Below, in pieces: positions 1 to 9,006 of a stretch of 52,927 nt of DNA. A model generated the notes under the pieces. That model saw only the letters and a program-made list of their open reading frames with translations. It had not been told where the DNA came from and did no database searches. The stretch comes from an uncultured Prevotella sp. (lineage in GTDB: Bacteria > Bacteroidota > Bacteroidia > Bacteroidales > Bacteroidaceae): NCBI GenBank assembly GCA_900319905.1, contig ONQB01000021.1, forward strand, positions 1 through 52,927, in the 5' to 3' direction. A program made the position numbers and the translations under genes. Position 1 is the first letter of the stretch, and each line of letters begins with the position of its first letter.

Positions 1-1957
1 TCTGCCTTTCCTTGACCCTTTCCAACTTCCTCTGCCTGACTACAAGGGGAACTTGCTCAACAAAGACATTACTGGTACTGAGTCCAAGTGCTTTGGGCGC
101 ACTTTGCTTCAGGTGGTGTACAATGTTGTAAATGGTCATGATAAAACGAGCTTTTGGCGTGAATACATTAAACTCTGCATAGACACGTTTGATGAATACA
201 AAGATAAAGTTACCGGTCACGTGATGCTTGCGCAAGGACGCATAGCCACTTTGCAGACTAAAATGCCCTGCTGCCACTTGGTCTTCAATTACTTGCCGCA
301 AGTAGAGATTGACAAAAGGTTGAACTCGGAAACCCAAGTGCAGGTTCAGTCGATATAGCGTCCCTGGGATTAGCTCATAAAAATCATAGCTCCGCTCGTT
401 CGGTACATCCTCATAGTCGGTGTGAACCAACCAGTAATGATCAGCGCGCATAGGATGCTTATTGATGATAGAATACAATACTTTCTGCTCCACGTCATAT
501 TTACCTGAGAGCTTGCTCATGTATATGACACTCGTAGCAAACTTGCCGATCGATTCATCTGCCTTGATGTCAGAAATAATATCAAAGTAGTTTCTAATAT
601 CACGCCGTTCTACATACGAGTTCCTAATCTTTTCCGCATTGTACCATACATACATTACCATGCAAATGATGCCGGCAAGGAGCATCGTCACCCAACCACC
701 ATGTAGGAACTTCGCCAGGTTGGCAATGAAAAAGATTCCCTCTAAAAGTACGAAGAAGCCGATCACCGGGACCAATATCCATAGGCTCAGTCTGTTATAG
801 TGGAGATAACATCCTAACAGCAGTGTGGTCATCAGCATCGTCACCGTGATAGCAAGTCCGTAAGCCGCCTCCATATTGCTTGAAGTTTGGAAGAACAGAA
901 TGACAATGATACATAGTATATAAAGACTGACATTGATGAAAGGGATATACAATTGTCCTTTAACATCTGTGGGATATTTGATTCTCTGCCGTGGCCAGAA
1001 ATGCAAGTTCATGGCCTCGCTGAAGATTGTAAACGATCCACTGATCAGAGCCTGGCTCGCCACGATGGCAGCTATCGTTGCCATTGTTATACCTATGGGG
1101 AGGAATGCTTGGGGCATGATGGCATAGAAGGGATTGATACCTGGATGCAAGTCTCCGACATGCTTGATAACCCATGCTCCTTGTCCTAAATAGTTGCAGA
1201 CGAGCATAGTCTTGACGAAGATCCAGCTGACCCGGATATTTTGCTTGCCACAATGTCCTAAGTCGGAATAGAGAGCCTCAGCACCTGTCGTGCATAGGAA
1301 GACAGCTCCTAAGATCAAAAACCATTCCGGGCTCGTGGCCAAGAGATGGATGGCATACCAAGGATTAAAAGCCTTGAGAATTGGTAGATAGTTGCCAATA
1401 TGCGCCAGTCCTAAAATGCCGATCATCGTGAACCATACGAACATCAAGGGACCAAAGAGTTTGCCGATCGCATGGGTACCAAATTGTTGGATAAAGAACA
1501 GTACAGTCAGGATGGCGATGGCAATTGGGATGACAGGAGTGGATGGCTCATAAGCTCGCAGTCCCTCAATGGCAGACAGTACCGTGATAGATGGCGTGAT
1601 GATGCCATCTGCTACCAGTGTGCTGGCTCCGATGATGGCAAGTAGGTAAAGCCACATCCTGCCCCGTCTCCTTACCAAGGCATAGAGCGCTAAAATGCCA
1701 CCTTCCCCTCTATTATCTGCACGAAGGGCGAGCACGACATATTTCAATGTTGTCTGGAAGGTGAGTGTCCAGATGATGCAAGAAACAGCACCGAGGATAT
1801 AGTCAGCTGTCACCAAGGGCGTGGCACCGGTAATTGCCTTCATGACGTAGAGCGGTGACGTACCGATATCACCGTACACAATACCTAATGTTACCAACAG
1901 TCCCATCGCGCTTAGGCGATGGGAGAGACTTCCCGAAGGAGTAGTTTTCGAGGCCAT
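1..1957 (-). CDS. kup: Kup-family low-affinity potassium transporter (C-terminus cut by window start)
   Basis: Reading the minus strand from the ATG at 1957 gives an uninterrupted frame to base 1. It begins MASKTTPSGS and carries the Kup hallmark GDIGTSPLY at residues 29-37, then many hydrophobic segments typical of the 12-helix KUP/HAK/KT transporters. Further family landmarks are the ADNRGEGGI stretch and the TTGAEALYSDLGH stretch. About 652 codons are present, so only a short C-terminal cytoplasmic part lies outside the window. Known family role: inner-membrane K+ uptake, generally proton-coupled. It starts a transcription unit of its own, divergent from the barrel protein at 2212. A weak TAATATTG at 1972-1979 could be its -7 element. 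No frameshift was seen. Confidence 0.95.
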   Translation of the reverse strand, partial: MASKTTPSGSLSHRLSAMGLLVTLGIVYGDIGTSPLYVMKAITGATPLVTADYILGAVSCIIWTLTFQTTLKYVVLALRADNRGEGGILALYALVRRRGRMWLYLLAIIGASTLVADGIITPSITVLSAIEGLRAYEPSTPVIPIAIAILTVLFFIQQFGTHAIGKLFGPLMFVWFTMIGILGLAHIGNYLPILKAFNPWYAIHLLATSPEWFLILGAVFLCTTGAEALYSDLGHCGKQNIRVSWIFVKTMLVCNYLGQGAWVIKHVGDLHPGINPFYAIMPQAFLPIGITMATIAAIVASQALISGSFTIFSEAMNLHFWPRQRIKYPTDVKGQLYIPFINVSLYILCIIVILFFQTSSNMEAAYGLAITVTMLMTTLLLGCYLHYNRLSLWILVPVIGFFVLLEGIFFIANLAKFLHGGWVTMLLAGIICMVMYVWYNAEKIRNSYVERRDIRNYFDIISDIKADESIGKFATSVIYMSKLSGKYDVEQKVLYSIINKHPMRADHYWLVHTDYEDVPNERSYDFYELIPGTLYRLNLHLGFRVQPFVNLYLRQVIEDQVAAGHFSLQSGYASLRKHHVTGNFIFVFIKRVYAEFNVFTPKARFIMTIYNIVHHLKQSAPKALGLSTSNVFVEQVPLVVRQRKLERVKERQ

Positions 1958-2211
1958 TCTTTATTGCGACTGCAATATTACGAAAAAGCAATGGATAATC
2001 TTCTTTCCTTTCTTCATATTTAGGTTATTTTTACGATTGGGGACATAACCAAACATTCCATCCAAGAAGCCGCGCTTACTCCCGTTCCTTACAAGCAACA
2101 ATGGAAATATTAATCGGCAATTATTTGTACAGCTCAGCAAGAAAGGGTAATTTTACAGCAAGTTGACAGGTTGCCATCCAATTCGCAAACTTACAATTTT
2201 ATATAACTGAC
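1958..2211. other. Divergent intergenic region
   Basis: This 254-bp gap separates the divergent kup and barrel-protein genes and must hold both promoters. Apart from a TAATATTG (1972-1979, minus) that loosely fits a Bacteroidota -7 element, I see no convincing motif, repeat or RNA structure. Confidence 0.4.
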
Positions 2212-3033
2212 ATGAGAACAACATCTTTATCACAAGCAATCGCCGCGGTGACCTTGTTTGTGCTCCCCACCATTGGTTACGCACAAAACAGCGGGGAAGA
2301 AAGTGAGTGGACGATAACTCCACGCGCCGGCATCACCATTTCCACATTGACCGGCGACTATGCCAAGGGCGATGCTTACGACCCCCGCCTGGGCTTCGGC
2401 GGTGGCATTGAGGCCGAATACCATATCAACAAGACCCTCGGCCTGTCAATTGGAGCATTCTACACCAAGCAGGGAGCCAAACGGAATATGGAATCACTGA
2501 CGGCAACAAAAAGATTGCCGGCAGACGGAACCCTATACGGCGGAAATCAAGATATCATACATCTTGTATCCGCTGGTGAACACTTCACTCACTACAACGT
2601 TTCAGATTATACCAGCGAGTACGACTATGTAGAGAAAATATACAACCTCAAGAGAGCATTGGACTATATCAACATTCCCTTAATGCTGAATGTCCACCTC
2701 CCATTCAATTTGCCGGTCAGCATCACGGCAAAGGCAGGCACCCAAATAGACGTTCTTGTTTCCGCCAAAGACAAGGGAAAACAACAAACATACATCAACG
2801 GAACATACGACAACTCAAACTATAGCAGTTCAAGCCTTAAAGATGGCTACAAGGATTTTGGAATCTCCATTCCAATGGGGTTGGCAGTAAATTATAAGAA
2901 CGTCGAGCTTGACGCCCGTTATCTGTGGAACGTTACCGACATAAACGATGTCGATATGGTAGGAGGTGACGATCCGGTGAAGGCGCACACTTCAACCTTC
3001 CTCATTACGTTGGGATACAACTTCAACCTGTAA
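2212..3033 (+). CDS. Outer-membrane beta-barrel protein (PorT/OmpA-like porin family)
   Basis: A 273-residue protein with a signal peptide (residues 1-25, cleavage probably after a GYAQ-like site). The mature part alternates hydrophobic and polar residues, has repeated Gly/aromatic pairs, and ends LITLGYNFNL; a terminal aromatic/hydrophobic residue is usual for outer-membrane barrels. It resembles the Bacteroidota 'outer membrane protein beta-barrel' family of 8-stranded proteins (residues about 30-273). The central part (about 90-150) is polar and could be an extracellular loop. Function is unknown; family members are usually annotated only as porin-family proteins. It is monocistronic and ends at a strong bidirectional hairpin. 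Confidence 0.8.
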   Translation: MRTTSLSQAIAAVTLFVLPTIGYAQNSGEESEWTITPRAGITISTLTGDYAKGDAYDPRLGFGGGIEAEYHINKTLGLSIGAFYTKQGAKRNMESLTATKRLPADGTLYGGNQDIIHLVSAGEHFTHYNVSDYTSEYDYVEKIYNLKRALDYINIPLMLNVHLPFNLPVSITAKAGTQIDVLVSAKDKGKQQTYINGTYDNSNYSSSSLKDGYKDFGISIPMGLAVNYKNVELDARYLWNVTDINDVDMVGGDDPVKAHTSTFLITLGYNFNL

Positions 3034-3049
3034 TTTACATTTAATCGTT

Positions 3050-3089
3050 CTTTTCTCCTACCGGTTTACTTACTATGGTAGGAGAAAAG
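3050..3089. terminator. Bidirectional rho-independent terminator
   Basis: A perfect 13-bp inverted repeat (3050-3062 with 3077-3089; arm CTTTTCTCCTACC) lies between two convergent genes. The arms themselves supply A- and T-rich ends, so it can stop transcription from either side. Confidence 0.85.
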
Positions 3090-3104
3090 AAAAGTTGCGA
3101 CATC

Positions 3105-3713
3105 TTATTCAGATGCCTTCAGAAAGTACAGTGCCTGTGGCCGGGTACATGACTTAACGAGCCTATCCTCGGCGATGAACAACTCGAGCCATTTCCTAGC
3201 CTTATAATCACTCAATCCGAATTCTACGCACATCATGCGGCGGGTAATAAAGCAATGCACAGAAAGGTAGGCCGACACCCTCGCCCAAAGTTCATCGGCA
3301 CCGTAATTGGCAGACAGCGTAGAGTAATCCGACTTAACAAAACGGACCTGTCTCTGTACCATACGCAGAAGCTTCTTTTCTGGTCGGAAATTGATACTGC
3401 GAAGATAGATATCCTTGCCCGTGATCTTCCCGTCGGTTTTGGCCGATGGCGGCACATTGCCAACCGCCAATGACAGATAGCCTATCTCGGGAAGATAAAA
3501 GCGATTGCCTTGCGACAGTTCCCTGACCGCGATAGTGGCCAGCTCTGTCATGACAGCCTTCAGGTCGGAAGAAGTAACCGAGCAGGCTTGTTCCACCTCT
3601 TTGCCCAATTCATCGGTCGTCATAGCCGGATTGTTGCGCAATCGTACGTAAGCCCGCTTCTCACCAGTTCCCTGCGAGTTCTCAATGCTGTGAATTTCAT
3701 ACTTGATTTCCAT
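3105..3713 (-). CDS. HU-related DNA-binding protein with C-terminal extension
   Basis: A 202-residue protein. Residues about 1-130 match the Bacteroidota histone-like HU_rel family: an N-terminal YVRLRNNPAMTTDELG segment, a helical stretch, then a beta-arm region (GNRFYLPEIGYLSLAVG) with basic residues. Unlike canonical 90-residue HU, it has about 70 extra residues that look helical and may form a winged-helix-like module (YKARKWLELFIAEDRLVK). The likely role is nucleoid or locus-specific DNA binding; targets are unknown. A good promoter (TTTG, 20 bp, TAACTTTG) lies at 3798-3829. The 22-bp-period dyad array at 3861-3940 starts about 32 bp upstream of its -33 box, so a regulatory link is possible but unproven. 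Confidence 0.8.
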   Translation of the reverse strand: MEIKYEIHSIENSQGTGEKRAYVRLRNNPAMTTDELGKEVEQACSVTSSDLKAVMTELATIAVRELSQGNRFYLPEIGYLSLAVGNVPPSAKTDGKITGKDIYLRSINFRPEKKLLRMVQRQVRFVKSDYSTLSANYGADELWARVSAYLSVHCFITRRMMCVEFGLSDYKARKWLELFIAEDRLVKSCTRPQALYFLKASE

Positions 3714-3797
3714 GGTGTATTAGATTAAAAGTTAAAGATTATTCGCGTCAAAGGTTGTCGGCGGTGCGTTTTTGCATTGCCCATCCGCCAACGCCTG

Positions 3798-3829
3798 CAA
3801 AGTTAAACAATAATCTCGAATAATCCAAA
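3798..3829 (-). promoter_or_regulatory. Promoter of the HU-like gene
   Basis: On the minus strand, TTTG (3826-3829) is followed after 20 bp by TAACTTTG (3798-3805), matching the Bacteroidota primary-sigma consensus. The predicted leader is about 80 nt and can form an 8-bp GC-rich hairpin (arms GTTGGCGG and CCGCCGAC). Confidence 0.75.
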
Positions 3830-3860
3830 TCACGAGCTCTTTACAATGAAACGTCAAACT

Positions 3861-3940
3861 GTGGCGGTCGCCACAAACAAATATGGCGGTCGCCACAAAC
3901 ATGTGCGGCGGTCGCCACAGATGAATGAAACGACCACCAC
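3861..3940. repeat. 22-bp-period dyad array, copy 1
   Basis: Dyads of the form GTGGCG-GT-CGCCAC (6-bp arms around a GT centre) start at 3861, 3883 and 3905, with a degenerate fourth at 3927: exactly 22 bp apart. The 8-bp spacers are AAACAAAT, AAACATGT and AGATGAAT. The unit is too short for a CRISPR. The array sits between the HU-like promoter and the 60-bp conserved segment at 3963, and matches copy 2 at 24684-24763. Confidence 0.9.
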
Positions 3941-3962
3941 AGGTTGGCAAATGGCCGGGATG

Positions 3963-4022
3963 TGTCTTTTCCTGAATTCACTTGTCAGTTCTTGACTGGT
4001 TAAACTATTTTACTTGTCAATA
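3963..4022 (+). repeat. 60-bp conserved segment, copy 1
   Basis: This 60-bp sequence is identical to 24786-24845. It begins TGTCTTTTCCTGAATTCAC, contains the word ACTTGTCA twice and a related CTTGAC, and ends ACTTGTCAATA. In both copies it follows a 22-bp dyad array at a similar distance (22 bp after the array here, 14 bp after the flanking inverted repeat in copy 2). Sequences outside the shared block diverge at once. Confidence 0.95.
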
Positions 4023-4123
4023 ACACTGCCACCAAAGTTGCACATCACCACGGAGGCTTTCAGCCGCACCGTATTGTCAGCCAAATGTCAGACAGTTTTC
4101 GACGTTATCTGATGATCGTTGCA

Positions 4124-4131
4124 TAACTTTG
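4124..4131 (+). promoter_or_regulatory. -7 promoter element of the 4148 gene
   Basis: TAACTTTG matches the Bacteroidota -7 consensus 17 bp before the ATG at 4148. No clear TTTG lies at the -33 distance. The predicted 5' leader is very short, about 10 nt. Confidence 0.5.
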
Positions 4132-4147
4132 CAACAGTAAGTCTGCT

Positions 4148-4747
4148 ATGCGAAAGTTCACGATCATAACTGTCATGTGCGTCGTCGCACTCACCCTGAC
4201 CGTCCTCCACTATCGGCCAAACGCGAAAACTATCCCCGAACAGTTGGAGACGGCACTCAGTTATGCCCATATGCTAACCTATCGTGACAGCCTTTTTGGA
4301 TATGTAGTGCACTATCCTGACTTCTTCGAGCAATCTGACTGCCACAACAACGAACCCGGCTACAGTCAGTTCACCTATTGGGGCAAAGTAGAGATGGAGT
4401 TGACCACCTTTATTCTGCCCAACGAGGATGAACTTACAGCAAAGGAGGGCATGGACAGCATCGGCAAAGCCCTTCATGCTACGACACGACATCTTCAACC
4501 CAACAGCTTTATTCTTTCCGGCTCAATCTATCAAAACGGTCAAAAACTCACAGGCCGCTGCTTTCATGCCAAATTTGTCCGACACCGCAAGGTATGGTTT
4601 GTACAGACGCTCGCCTACCCCGAAGGCTGTGACCGGGCCGTCAAGCGCATCACCCGACAGATTGACAAATGGAAGATATGGGAGCAATGCGTATCGTTCC
4701 ACTTGCCAAACAAACACACGCGAAGATTTGTACATGTCGGTCACTGA
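4148..4747 (+). CDS. Hypothetical protein with N-terminal membrane anchor
   Basis: A 199-residue protein that I do not recognise by name. Residues 4-22 form one hydrophobic segment with a basic start and no lipobox, so it is probably an uncleaved anchor or a signal peptide, with the rest outside the inner membrane. The exported part begins with a region rich in D and Y (YRDSLFGYVVHYPDFF), reminiscent of Bacteroidota proteins with a 'phenotype not known' PsbP/YP-x-FF start, and has Cys at about 67, 139 and 160. It stands alone between the 60-bp repeat upstream and a long palindrome downstream. The frame is intact and the promoter is plausible, so it is probably a real gene. Confidence 0.6.
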   Translation: MRKFTIITVMCVVALTLTVLHYRPNAKTIPEQLETALSYAHMLTYRDSLFGYVVHYPDFFEQSDCHNNEPGYSQFTYWGKVEMELTTFILPNEDELTAKEGMDSIGKALHATTRHLQPNSFILSGSIYQNGQKLTGRCFHAKFVRHRKVWFVQTLAYPEGCDRAVKRITRQIDKWKIWEQCVSFHLPNKHTRRFVHVGH

Positions 4748-4901
4748 CAATGGCATCTTCACGAAATTAGCAAATAACATGTCTTCTATATATTACATAT
4801 AGCTGTCATATACGCAACAAACGCAGAGGGGCTCTCGAATAAAAATGTCAGCTACAAGGATTGAGCAACACGTTTGCATCAGGCCAAAAACAAAAAAAAG
4901 A

Positions 4902-5049
4902 GGGTGTATCAAAATTGGAGAAGTCCAGGAGTTCAGAAGTCCAGGAGTTCAGTCATTACTATAATGATACCTTGTTATAAGGTACTTATGCATTTGACTG
5001 AACTTCTGAACTTCCGGATTTCAGAACTTCTCCAATTTTAATACATCCC
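4902..5049. repeat. Long imperfect palindrome (family A)
   Basis: Arms of about 54 nt (4902-4955 and 4995-5049) are inverted copies with scattered mismatches. The left arm contains an exact tandem duplication of a 16-mer (AAGTCCAGGAGTTCAG at 4921 and 4937). A small hairpin (TACCTT/AAGGTA) lies in the loop. It fills the gap between two convergent genes and could terminate both, but it is much larger than a normal terminator. It shares the core GAAGTCC-N-GGA-N-T-N-CAGTCAT with the palindrome at 30683-30761. Confidence 0.85.
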
Positions 5050-5092
5050 CTTTATATAAAGGCTCTACCTAAAAAAGGAGAGACTAAGGAAA

Positions 5093-5398
5093 TTAGACCT
5101 TGATTTCGACCTCAACACCTGAAGGCAACTCGAGCTTCATCAGGGCATCCACAGTCTTGCTGGTAGCAGAGTAAATGTCGATAAGACGCTTGTAGTCGCT
5201 CAACTGGAACTGCTCACGGCTCTTCTTGTTAACGAAGGTAGAACGGTTCACGGTGTAGATGTGCTTGTGAGTAGGCAATGGAATAGGACCGCTCACAATA
5301 GCATCGGTGGCCTTGACAGCCTTGACAATCTGCTCAGCAGACTTGTCGACCAACTGGTGGTCATAGCTTTTCAGCTTGATACGAATCTTTTGACTCAT
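5093..5398 (-). CDS. rpsJ: 30S ribosomal protein S10
   Basis: A 101-residue S10 of normal length, beginning [14 protein letters not shown] and containing the conserved [17 protein letters not shown] region at about residues 37-54. S10 sits in the head of the small subunit and also pairs with NusB in antitermination. It is the last gene of the rpsL-rpsG-fusA-rpsJ unit, 79 bp after fusA. No rplC follows: the unit ends in a palindrome and a convergent gene, so S10 is detached from the rest of the S10 operon here. Confidence 0.98.
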   Translation of the reverse strand: MSQKIRIKLKSYDHQLVDKSAEQIVKAVKATDAIVSGPIPLPTHKHIYTVNRSTFVNKKSREQFQLSDYKRLIDIYSATSKTVDALMKLELPSGVEVEIKV

Positions 5399-5430
5399 TA
5401 TTAATTAATGTATTAAATGATTTATGGAAG

Positions 5431-5468
5431 TCTCCTCCGCTAAAGAGTCATACGCTTAGCGGAGGAGA
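5431..5468 (-). promoter_or_regulatory. Strong hairpin between fusA and rpsJ
   Basis: A perfect 13-bp stem (5431-5443 with 5456-5468; arm TCTCCTCCGCTAA) with a 12-nt loop lies just after the fusA stop. On the transcribed strand no U-run follows, so an mRNA processing or stabilising structure, or a partial attenuator setting rpsJ levels, is more likely than a full terminator. Confidence 0.75.
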
Positions 5469-5477
5469 GTCTTATTA

Positions 5478-7583
5478 TTACTTCTTGAGCTCAGCAAGTA
5501 CCTGCTCCTGCAGCGAAGCTGACAGAGGAGCGTGGTGATCATACTCCATAGAACTGGTAGCACGACCAGAAGTAATGGTACGCAGAGCGGTCACATAACC
5601 GAACATCTCTGACAGAGGAACCATAGCCTTCACAATACGGGCACCACTGCGAGCCTCATCCATACCCTGGACAAGACCACGACGCTTGTTCAAGTCACCG
5701 ATCACATCACCCATGTTCTCTTCAGGGGTAACAACCTCAACCTTCATGATAGGCTCCATGAGCACAGGACCTGCCTTCTGGCAGACATTCTTGAAGGCTG
5801 CGTGAGCAGCAAGCTCGAACGAAATCTGGTCAGAGTCCACAGGGTGGAAGCTACCATCAGTCAGCACGACCTTGAGGCCGTTCATCGGGAAGCCACCCAG
5901 CACACCATTCTTCATAGAGTCCTTGAAGCCCTTCTGGACAGAAGGAATGAACTCCTTAGGAATGTGACCGCCGCTCACCTCGTTAACGAACTGCAGATCG
6001 TCCTCGGTGTAGTCTTCATCCTTAGGACCAATGGTCACGATGATATCAGCGAACTTACCACGACCACCAGTCTGCTTCTTGTAGACCTCGCGCCAGTTCT
6101 CAACAGTCTTGGTGATAGCCTCCTTGTAGTTCACCTGAGGCTTACCCTCGTTACACTCGACCTTGAACTCACGCTTCAGACGGTCGATGATGATATCGAG
6201 GTGAAGCTCACCCATACCGGAGATGATGGTCTGGCCACTCTGCTCGTCGGTATGCACAGTGAAGGTCGGGTCTTCCTCAGCAAGCTTAGCAAGACCATTG
6301 TCAAGCTTAGCGACATCAGCCTGGCTCTTAGGCTCAACGGCAATAGAGATCACAGGATCAGGGAAGGTCATCGACTCGAGAACGATAGGATGGTTCTCGT
6401 CGCAAAGGGTATCACCAGTACGGATATCCTTGAAGCCCACACCAGCACCGATATCACCGGCGTCGATGCTCTCCATAGGAATCTCCTGGTGAGAGTTCAT
6501 CTGGAACAGACGGCTGATACGCTCCTTCTTGCCCGAACGGGGGTTATAGACATAAGAGCCAGCCTGCACCTTACCGCTATAGACACGGAAGTAAACCAGA
6601 CGACCCATGAACGGATCGGTAGCGATCTTGAAGGCCAGAGCAGCTGTAGGCTCGCTCTCAAGAGGTTTACGGTCTTCTTCCTCACCAGTTTCAGGATTGG
6701 TACCCCTGATGGCCATTGTATCCTCAGGAGAGGGAAGGAAAGCGCAAGTATAGTCAAGCAGAGGCTGTACGCCCTTGTTCTTATAAGAAGAACCAAGGAG
6801 CATTGGGCAGCACTCCATAGCCACACAACCCTTACGGATAGCGGCAATGATCTCTTCCTCAGTGATGGTCGAAGGATCATCAAGATACTTCTCCATCAGG
6901 TTATCATCGAAGTTGGCAGCACCCTCAAGCAGCTTATCACGCCACTCATCGGCATCAGCCTTCAAGTCAGCAGGAATCTCATCAACTTCATATTCAGCAC
7001 CCATGGTCTCATCGTGCCAAAGGATAGCCTTCATCTTGATGAGGTCTACGACGCCCTTGAAGTTCTCCTCAGCGCCGATAGGGATCTGAATAACGATAGG
7101 ATTAGCGCCCAGGATGTCCTTCATCTGCTGCACAGTCTCGAAGAAGTCGGCACCAGAACGGTCCATCTTGTTCACATAACCGATACGAGGCACATTGTAC
7201 TTGTCGGCCTGACGCCACACGGTCTCAGACTGAGGCTGCACGCCGTCAGCAGCAGAGTAAGTAGCGATGGCGCCGTCGAGCACACGCAGTGAGCGCTCCA
7301 CCTCAGCGGTAAAGTCAACGTGTCCCGGAGTGTCAATAAGGTTGATCTTGTAAGTCTTCCCGTTCCAGTTCCAGTTACATGTTGTAGCGGCAGAAGTGAT
7401 GGTGATACCACGCTCCTGCTCCTGCACCATCCAGTCCATGGTAGCAGCGCCATCGTGCACCTCACCGATTTTGTGAGTCTTACCTGTGTAGTACAGGATG
7501 CGCTCAGATGTCGTTGTCTTACCAGCATCAATGTGAGCCATGATGCCGATGTTACGGGTCAAATGTAAATCGCGATTAGCCAT
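5478..7583 (-). CDS. fusA: Elongation factor G
   Basis: A 701-residue translocation GTPase of the usual EF-G length. It begins [21 protein letters not shown] with the P-loop AHIDAGKTT at 16-24, then switch [10 protein letters not shown] at about 86-93 and NKMD at about 140-143, followed by domains II-V ending in the [12 protein letters not shown] segment. It drives tRNA-mRNA translocation and, with RRF, ribosome recycling. A small family peculiarity is [11 protein letters not shown] where many EF-Gs have CAVGGVEPQSE. It lies 26 bp after rpsG in the str operon. Confidence 0.98.
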   Translation of the reverse strand: MANRDLHLTRNIGIMAHIDAGKTTTSERILYYTGKTHKIGEVHDGAATMDWMVQEQERGITITSAATTCNWNWNGKTYKINLIDTPGHVDFTAEVERSLRVLDGAIATYSAADGVQPQSETVWRQADKYNVPRIGYVNKMDRSGADFFETVQQMKDILGANPIVIQIPIGAEENFKGVVDLIKMKAILWHDETMGAEYEVDEIPADLKADADEWRDKLLEGAANFDDNLMEKYLDDPSTITEEEIIAAIRKGCVAMECCPMLLGSSYKNKGVQPLLDYTCAFLPSPEDTMAIRGTNPETGEEEDRKPLESEPTAALAFKIATDPFMGRLVYFRVYSGKVQAGSYVYNPRSGKKERISRLFQMNSHQEIPMESIDAGDIGAGVGFKDIRTGDTLCDENHPIVLESMTFPDPVISIAVEPKSQADVAKLDNGLAKLAEEDPTFTVHTDEQSGQTIISGMGELHLDIIIDRLKREFKVECNEGKPQVNYKEAITKTVENWREVYKKQTGGRGKFADIIVTIGPKDEDYTEDDLQFVNEVSGGHIPKEFIPSVQKGFKDSMKNGVLGGFPMNGLKVVLTDGSFHPVDSDQISFELAAHAAFKNVCQKAGPVLMEPIMKVEVVTPEENMGDVIGDLNKRRGLVQGMDEARSGARIVKAMVPLSEMFGYVTALRTITSGRATSSMEYDHHAPLSASLQEQVLAELKK

Positions 7584-7609
7584 TGTAGTTATTATCCTTT
7601 ATAAAACCT

Positions 7610-8086
7610 TTAGAACCTGAAGTGAGCGAAAGCACGGTTAGCCTCAGCCATACGGTGCATATCCTCCTTACGCTTGAAGGCACCACCCTGGTTGTTGAAG
7701 GCGTCCATAATTTCAGCAGCAAGTTTGTCAGCCATGGTGTGACCGCCACGCTTACGTGCGAAGGCAATCATATTCTTCATAGCAACGCTCATCTTACGCT
7801 CAGGACGAATCTCGGTAGGCACCTGGAAAGTAGCACCACCAATACGGCGGCTCTTTACCTCCACCTGCGGAGTGATATTGTCGAGGGCCTGCTTCCAAAT
7901 CTCCAAAGGAGACTTTTCTTCCTTCGACGCCTTTTCCTTTACGATGTCAAGAGCTTTGTAGAAAATAGTGTAAGAAGTATTCTTCTTACCGTCATACATC
8001 AAGTGGTTGACGAACTTTGAGACCATTTGGTCATTGAAGACGGGATCCGGCAGGATCACGTGCTTACGTGGTTTTGCTTTTCTCAT
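7610..8086 (-). CDS. rpsG: 30S ribosomal protein S7
   Basis: A 158-residue S7 with the normal start ([15 protein letters not shown]) and the conserved [16 protein letters not shown] segment at about residues 79-94. S7 nucleates assembly of the 30S head on 16S rRNA. It is separated from rpsL by an unusually long 188-bp gap that contains a structured hairpin (8222-8262), and is followed closely by fusA. Confidence 0.98.
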   Translation of the reverse strand: MRKAKPRKHVILPDPVFNDQMVSKFVNHLMYDGKKNTSYTIFYKALDIVKEKASKEEKSPLEIWKQALDNITPQVEVKSRRIGGATFQVPTEIRPERKMSVAMKNMIAFARKRGGHTMADKLAAEIMDAFNNQGGAFKRKEDMHRMAEANRAFAHFRF

Positions 8087-8221
8087 TACTTTTAATTAAA
8101 TAATATTTGCTTGGGGCTGTCAATCAATGTTCTTCAACGTCCACGCCCGGACATTTACTCAACCTTCCTTAACTTCTCAAGCAAAACTGTTGTTAAATTG
8201 GTAAATTCAAAAGACTGGCTT

Positions 8222-8262
8222 GAGCCCATGGCCTCAGGGTGTAAACCCTTGGCCCCCGGCTC
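8222..8262 (-). promoter_or_regulatory. Segmented hairpin between rpsL and rpsG
   Basis: Nested inverted repeats GAGCC/GGCTC, GGCC/GGCC and AGGGT/ACCCT around a GTAA loop form one long interrupted hairpin just after the rpsL stop. It is followed on the transcribed strand by only a short U-rich patch, so it may be a leaky terminator or an RNA-binding site for feedback control. No function is demonstrated. Confidence 0.6.
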
Positions 8263-8274
8263 ATAGCGATGATA

Positions 8275-8655
8275 TTATTTCTTTGCCTTAGGACGCTTAG
8301 CTCCATACTTGGAACGGCGCTGAGTGCGGTTGGCCACACCGGCAGTATCCAGCGTACCACGAACAATGTGATAACGCACACCAGGAAGGTCCTTTACACG
8401 ACCGCCACGCACCAGCACGATGCTGTGCTCCTGGAGGTTGTGGCCCTCTCCGGGGATGTAGGAGTTAACTTCCTTCTGATTGGTCAGGCGCACACGGGCA
8501 ACCTTACGCATTGCTGAATTAGGCTTCTTAGGGGTGGTGGTGTACACACGCACGCACACGCCACGACGCTGAGGACATCCGTCCAAAGCCGGTGACTTGC
8601 TCTTGTCAGCGAGCACCCTTCTGCCTTTACGTACTAACTGTGAAATAGTAGGCAT
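8275..8655 (-). CDS. rpsL: 30S ribosomal protein S12
   Basis: A 126-residue S12, beginning [13 protein letters not shown]. The decoding-centre motifs TTPKKPNSA (about 40-48) and [13 protein letters not shown] (about 84-96) are intact, including the lysines equivalent to E. coli Lys43 and Lys88, so no classical streptomycin-resistance change is seen. It is the first gene of the str unit. The promoter -7 element TAACTTTG lies at 8763-8770, giving a leader of about 100 nt. Confidence 0.98.
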   Translation of the reverse strand: MPTISQLVRKGRRVLADKSKSPALDGCPQRRGVCVRVYTTTPKKPNSAMRKVARVRLTNQKEVNSYIPGEGHNLQEHSIVLVRGGRVKDLPGVRYHIVRGTLDTAGVANRTQRRSKYGAKRPKAKK

Positions 8656-8762
8656 AATTTGTAACTTTTAATTTATGTATTTTATTTGTTTATTATCAAA
8701 GGAATACAAGCTTTCAGCGCAATGACTCTCTCCGACAATGCGCATTAACCCGTTTCGGGGTG

Positions 8763-8770
8763 CAAAGTTA
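8763..8770 (-). promoter_or_regulatory. -7 promoter element of the rpsL operon
   Basis: TAACTTTG on the minus strand matches the Bacteroidota consensus; a -33 TTTG at 19-21 bp is not evident. The leader begins with a small CCCG-AAA-CGGG hairpin and runs about 100 nt to the rpsL ATG. The 351-bp gap 8656-9006 otherwise holds only this promoter and the DUF3467 terminator. Confidence 0.6.
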
Positions 8771-8906
8771 CGAACTTTCAACGAATTGGCCTACAATATT
8801 CAATGCTAATATTTTATATTTCGCATGATTTACAAATATTTAACGTTACGTCTATCTCCGTAGACGTGCATGCGAAGGGCAATAGGCTCTTACCACAGAC
8901 GACAAA

Positions 8907-8937
8907 TATGCCCTTGTCTCAATGAGGCAAGGGCATA
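8907..8937 (-). terminator. Terminator after the DUF3467 gene
   Basis: A 10-bp stem (8907-8916 with 8928-8937; arm TATGCCCTTG) extended inward by TCTC/GAG pairs, followed on the transcribed strand by a short TTTG run. The U tract is weak, but the position between DUF3467 and the rpsL promoter fits a terminator. Confidence 0.65.
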
Positions 8938-9006
8938 CAATTTTGTAAACGGTTTCGAGCCTAAAGGCGAAAGCAGAAAGAGCTACATCGGCTCGTCCTT
9001 AAAGGC

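Noticed and set aside
3861-3940. CRISPR array
   Set aside because: The repeat is 14 bp with 8-bp partly conserved spacers and no cas genes nearby; a CRISPR needs longer repeats and unique spacers of 25-45 bp.
5802-7292. 496-codon open frame antisense to fusA
   Set aside because: It mirrors the intact EF-G gene and has no recognisable motif.
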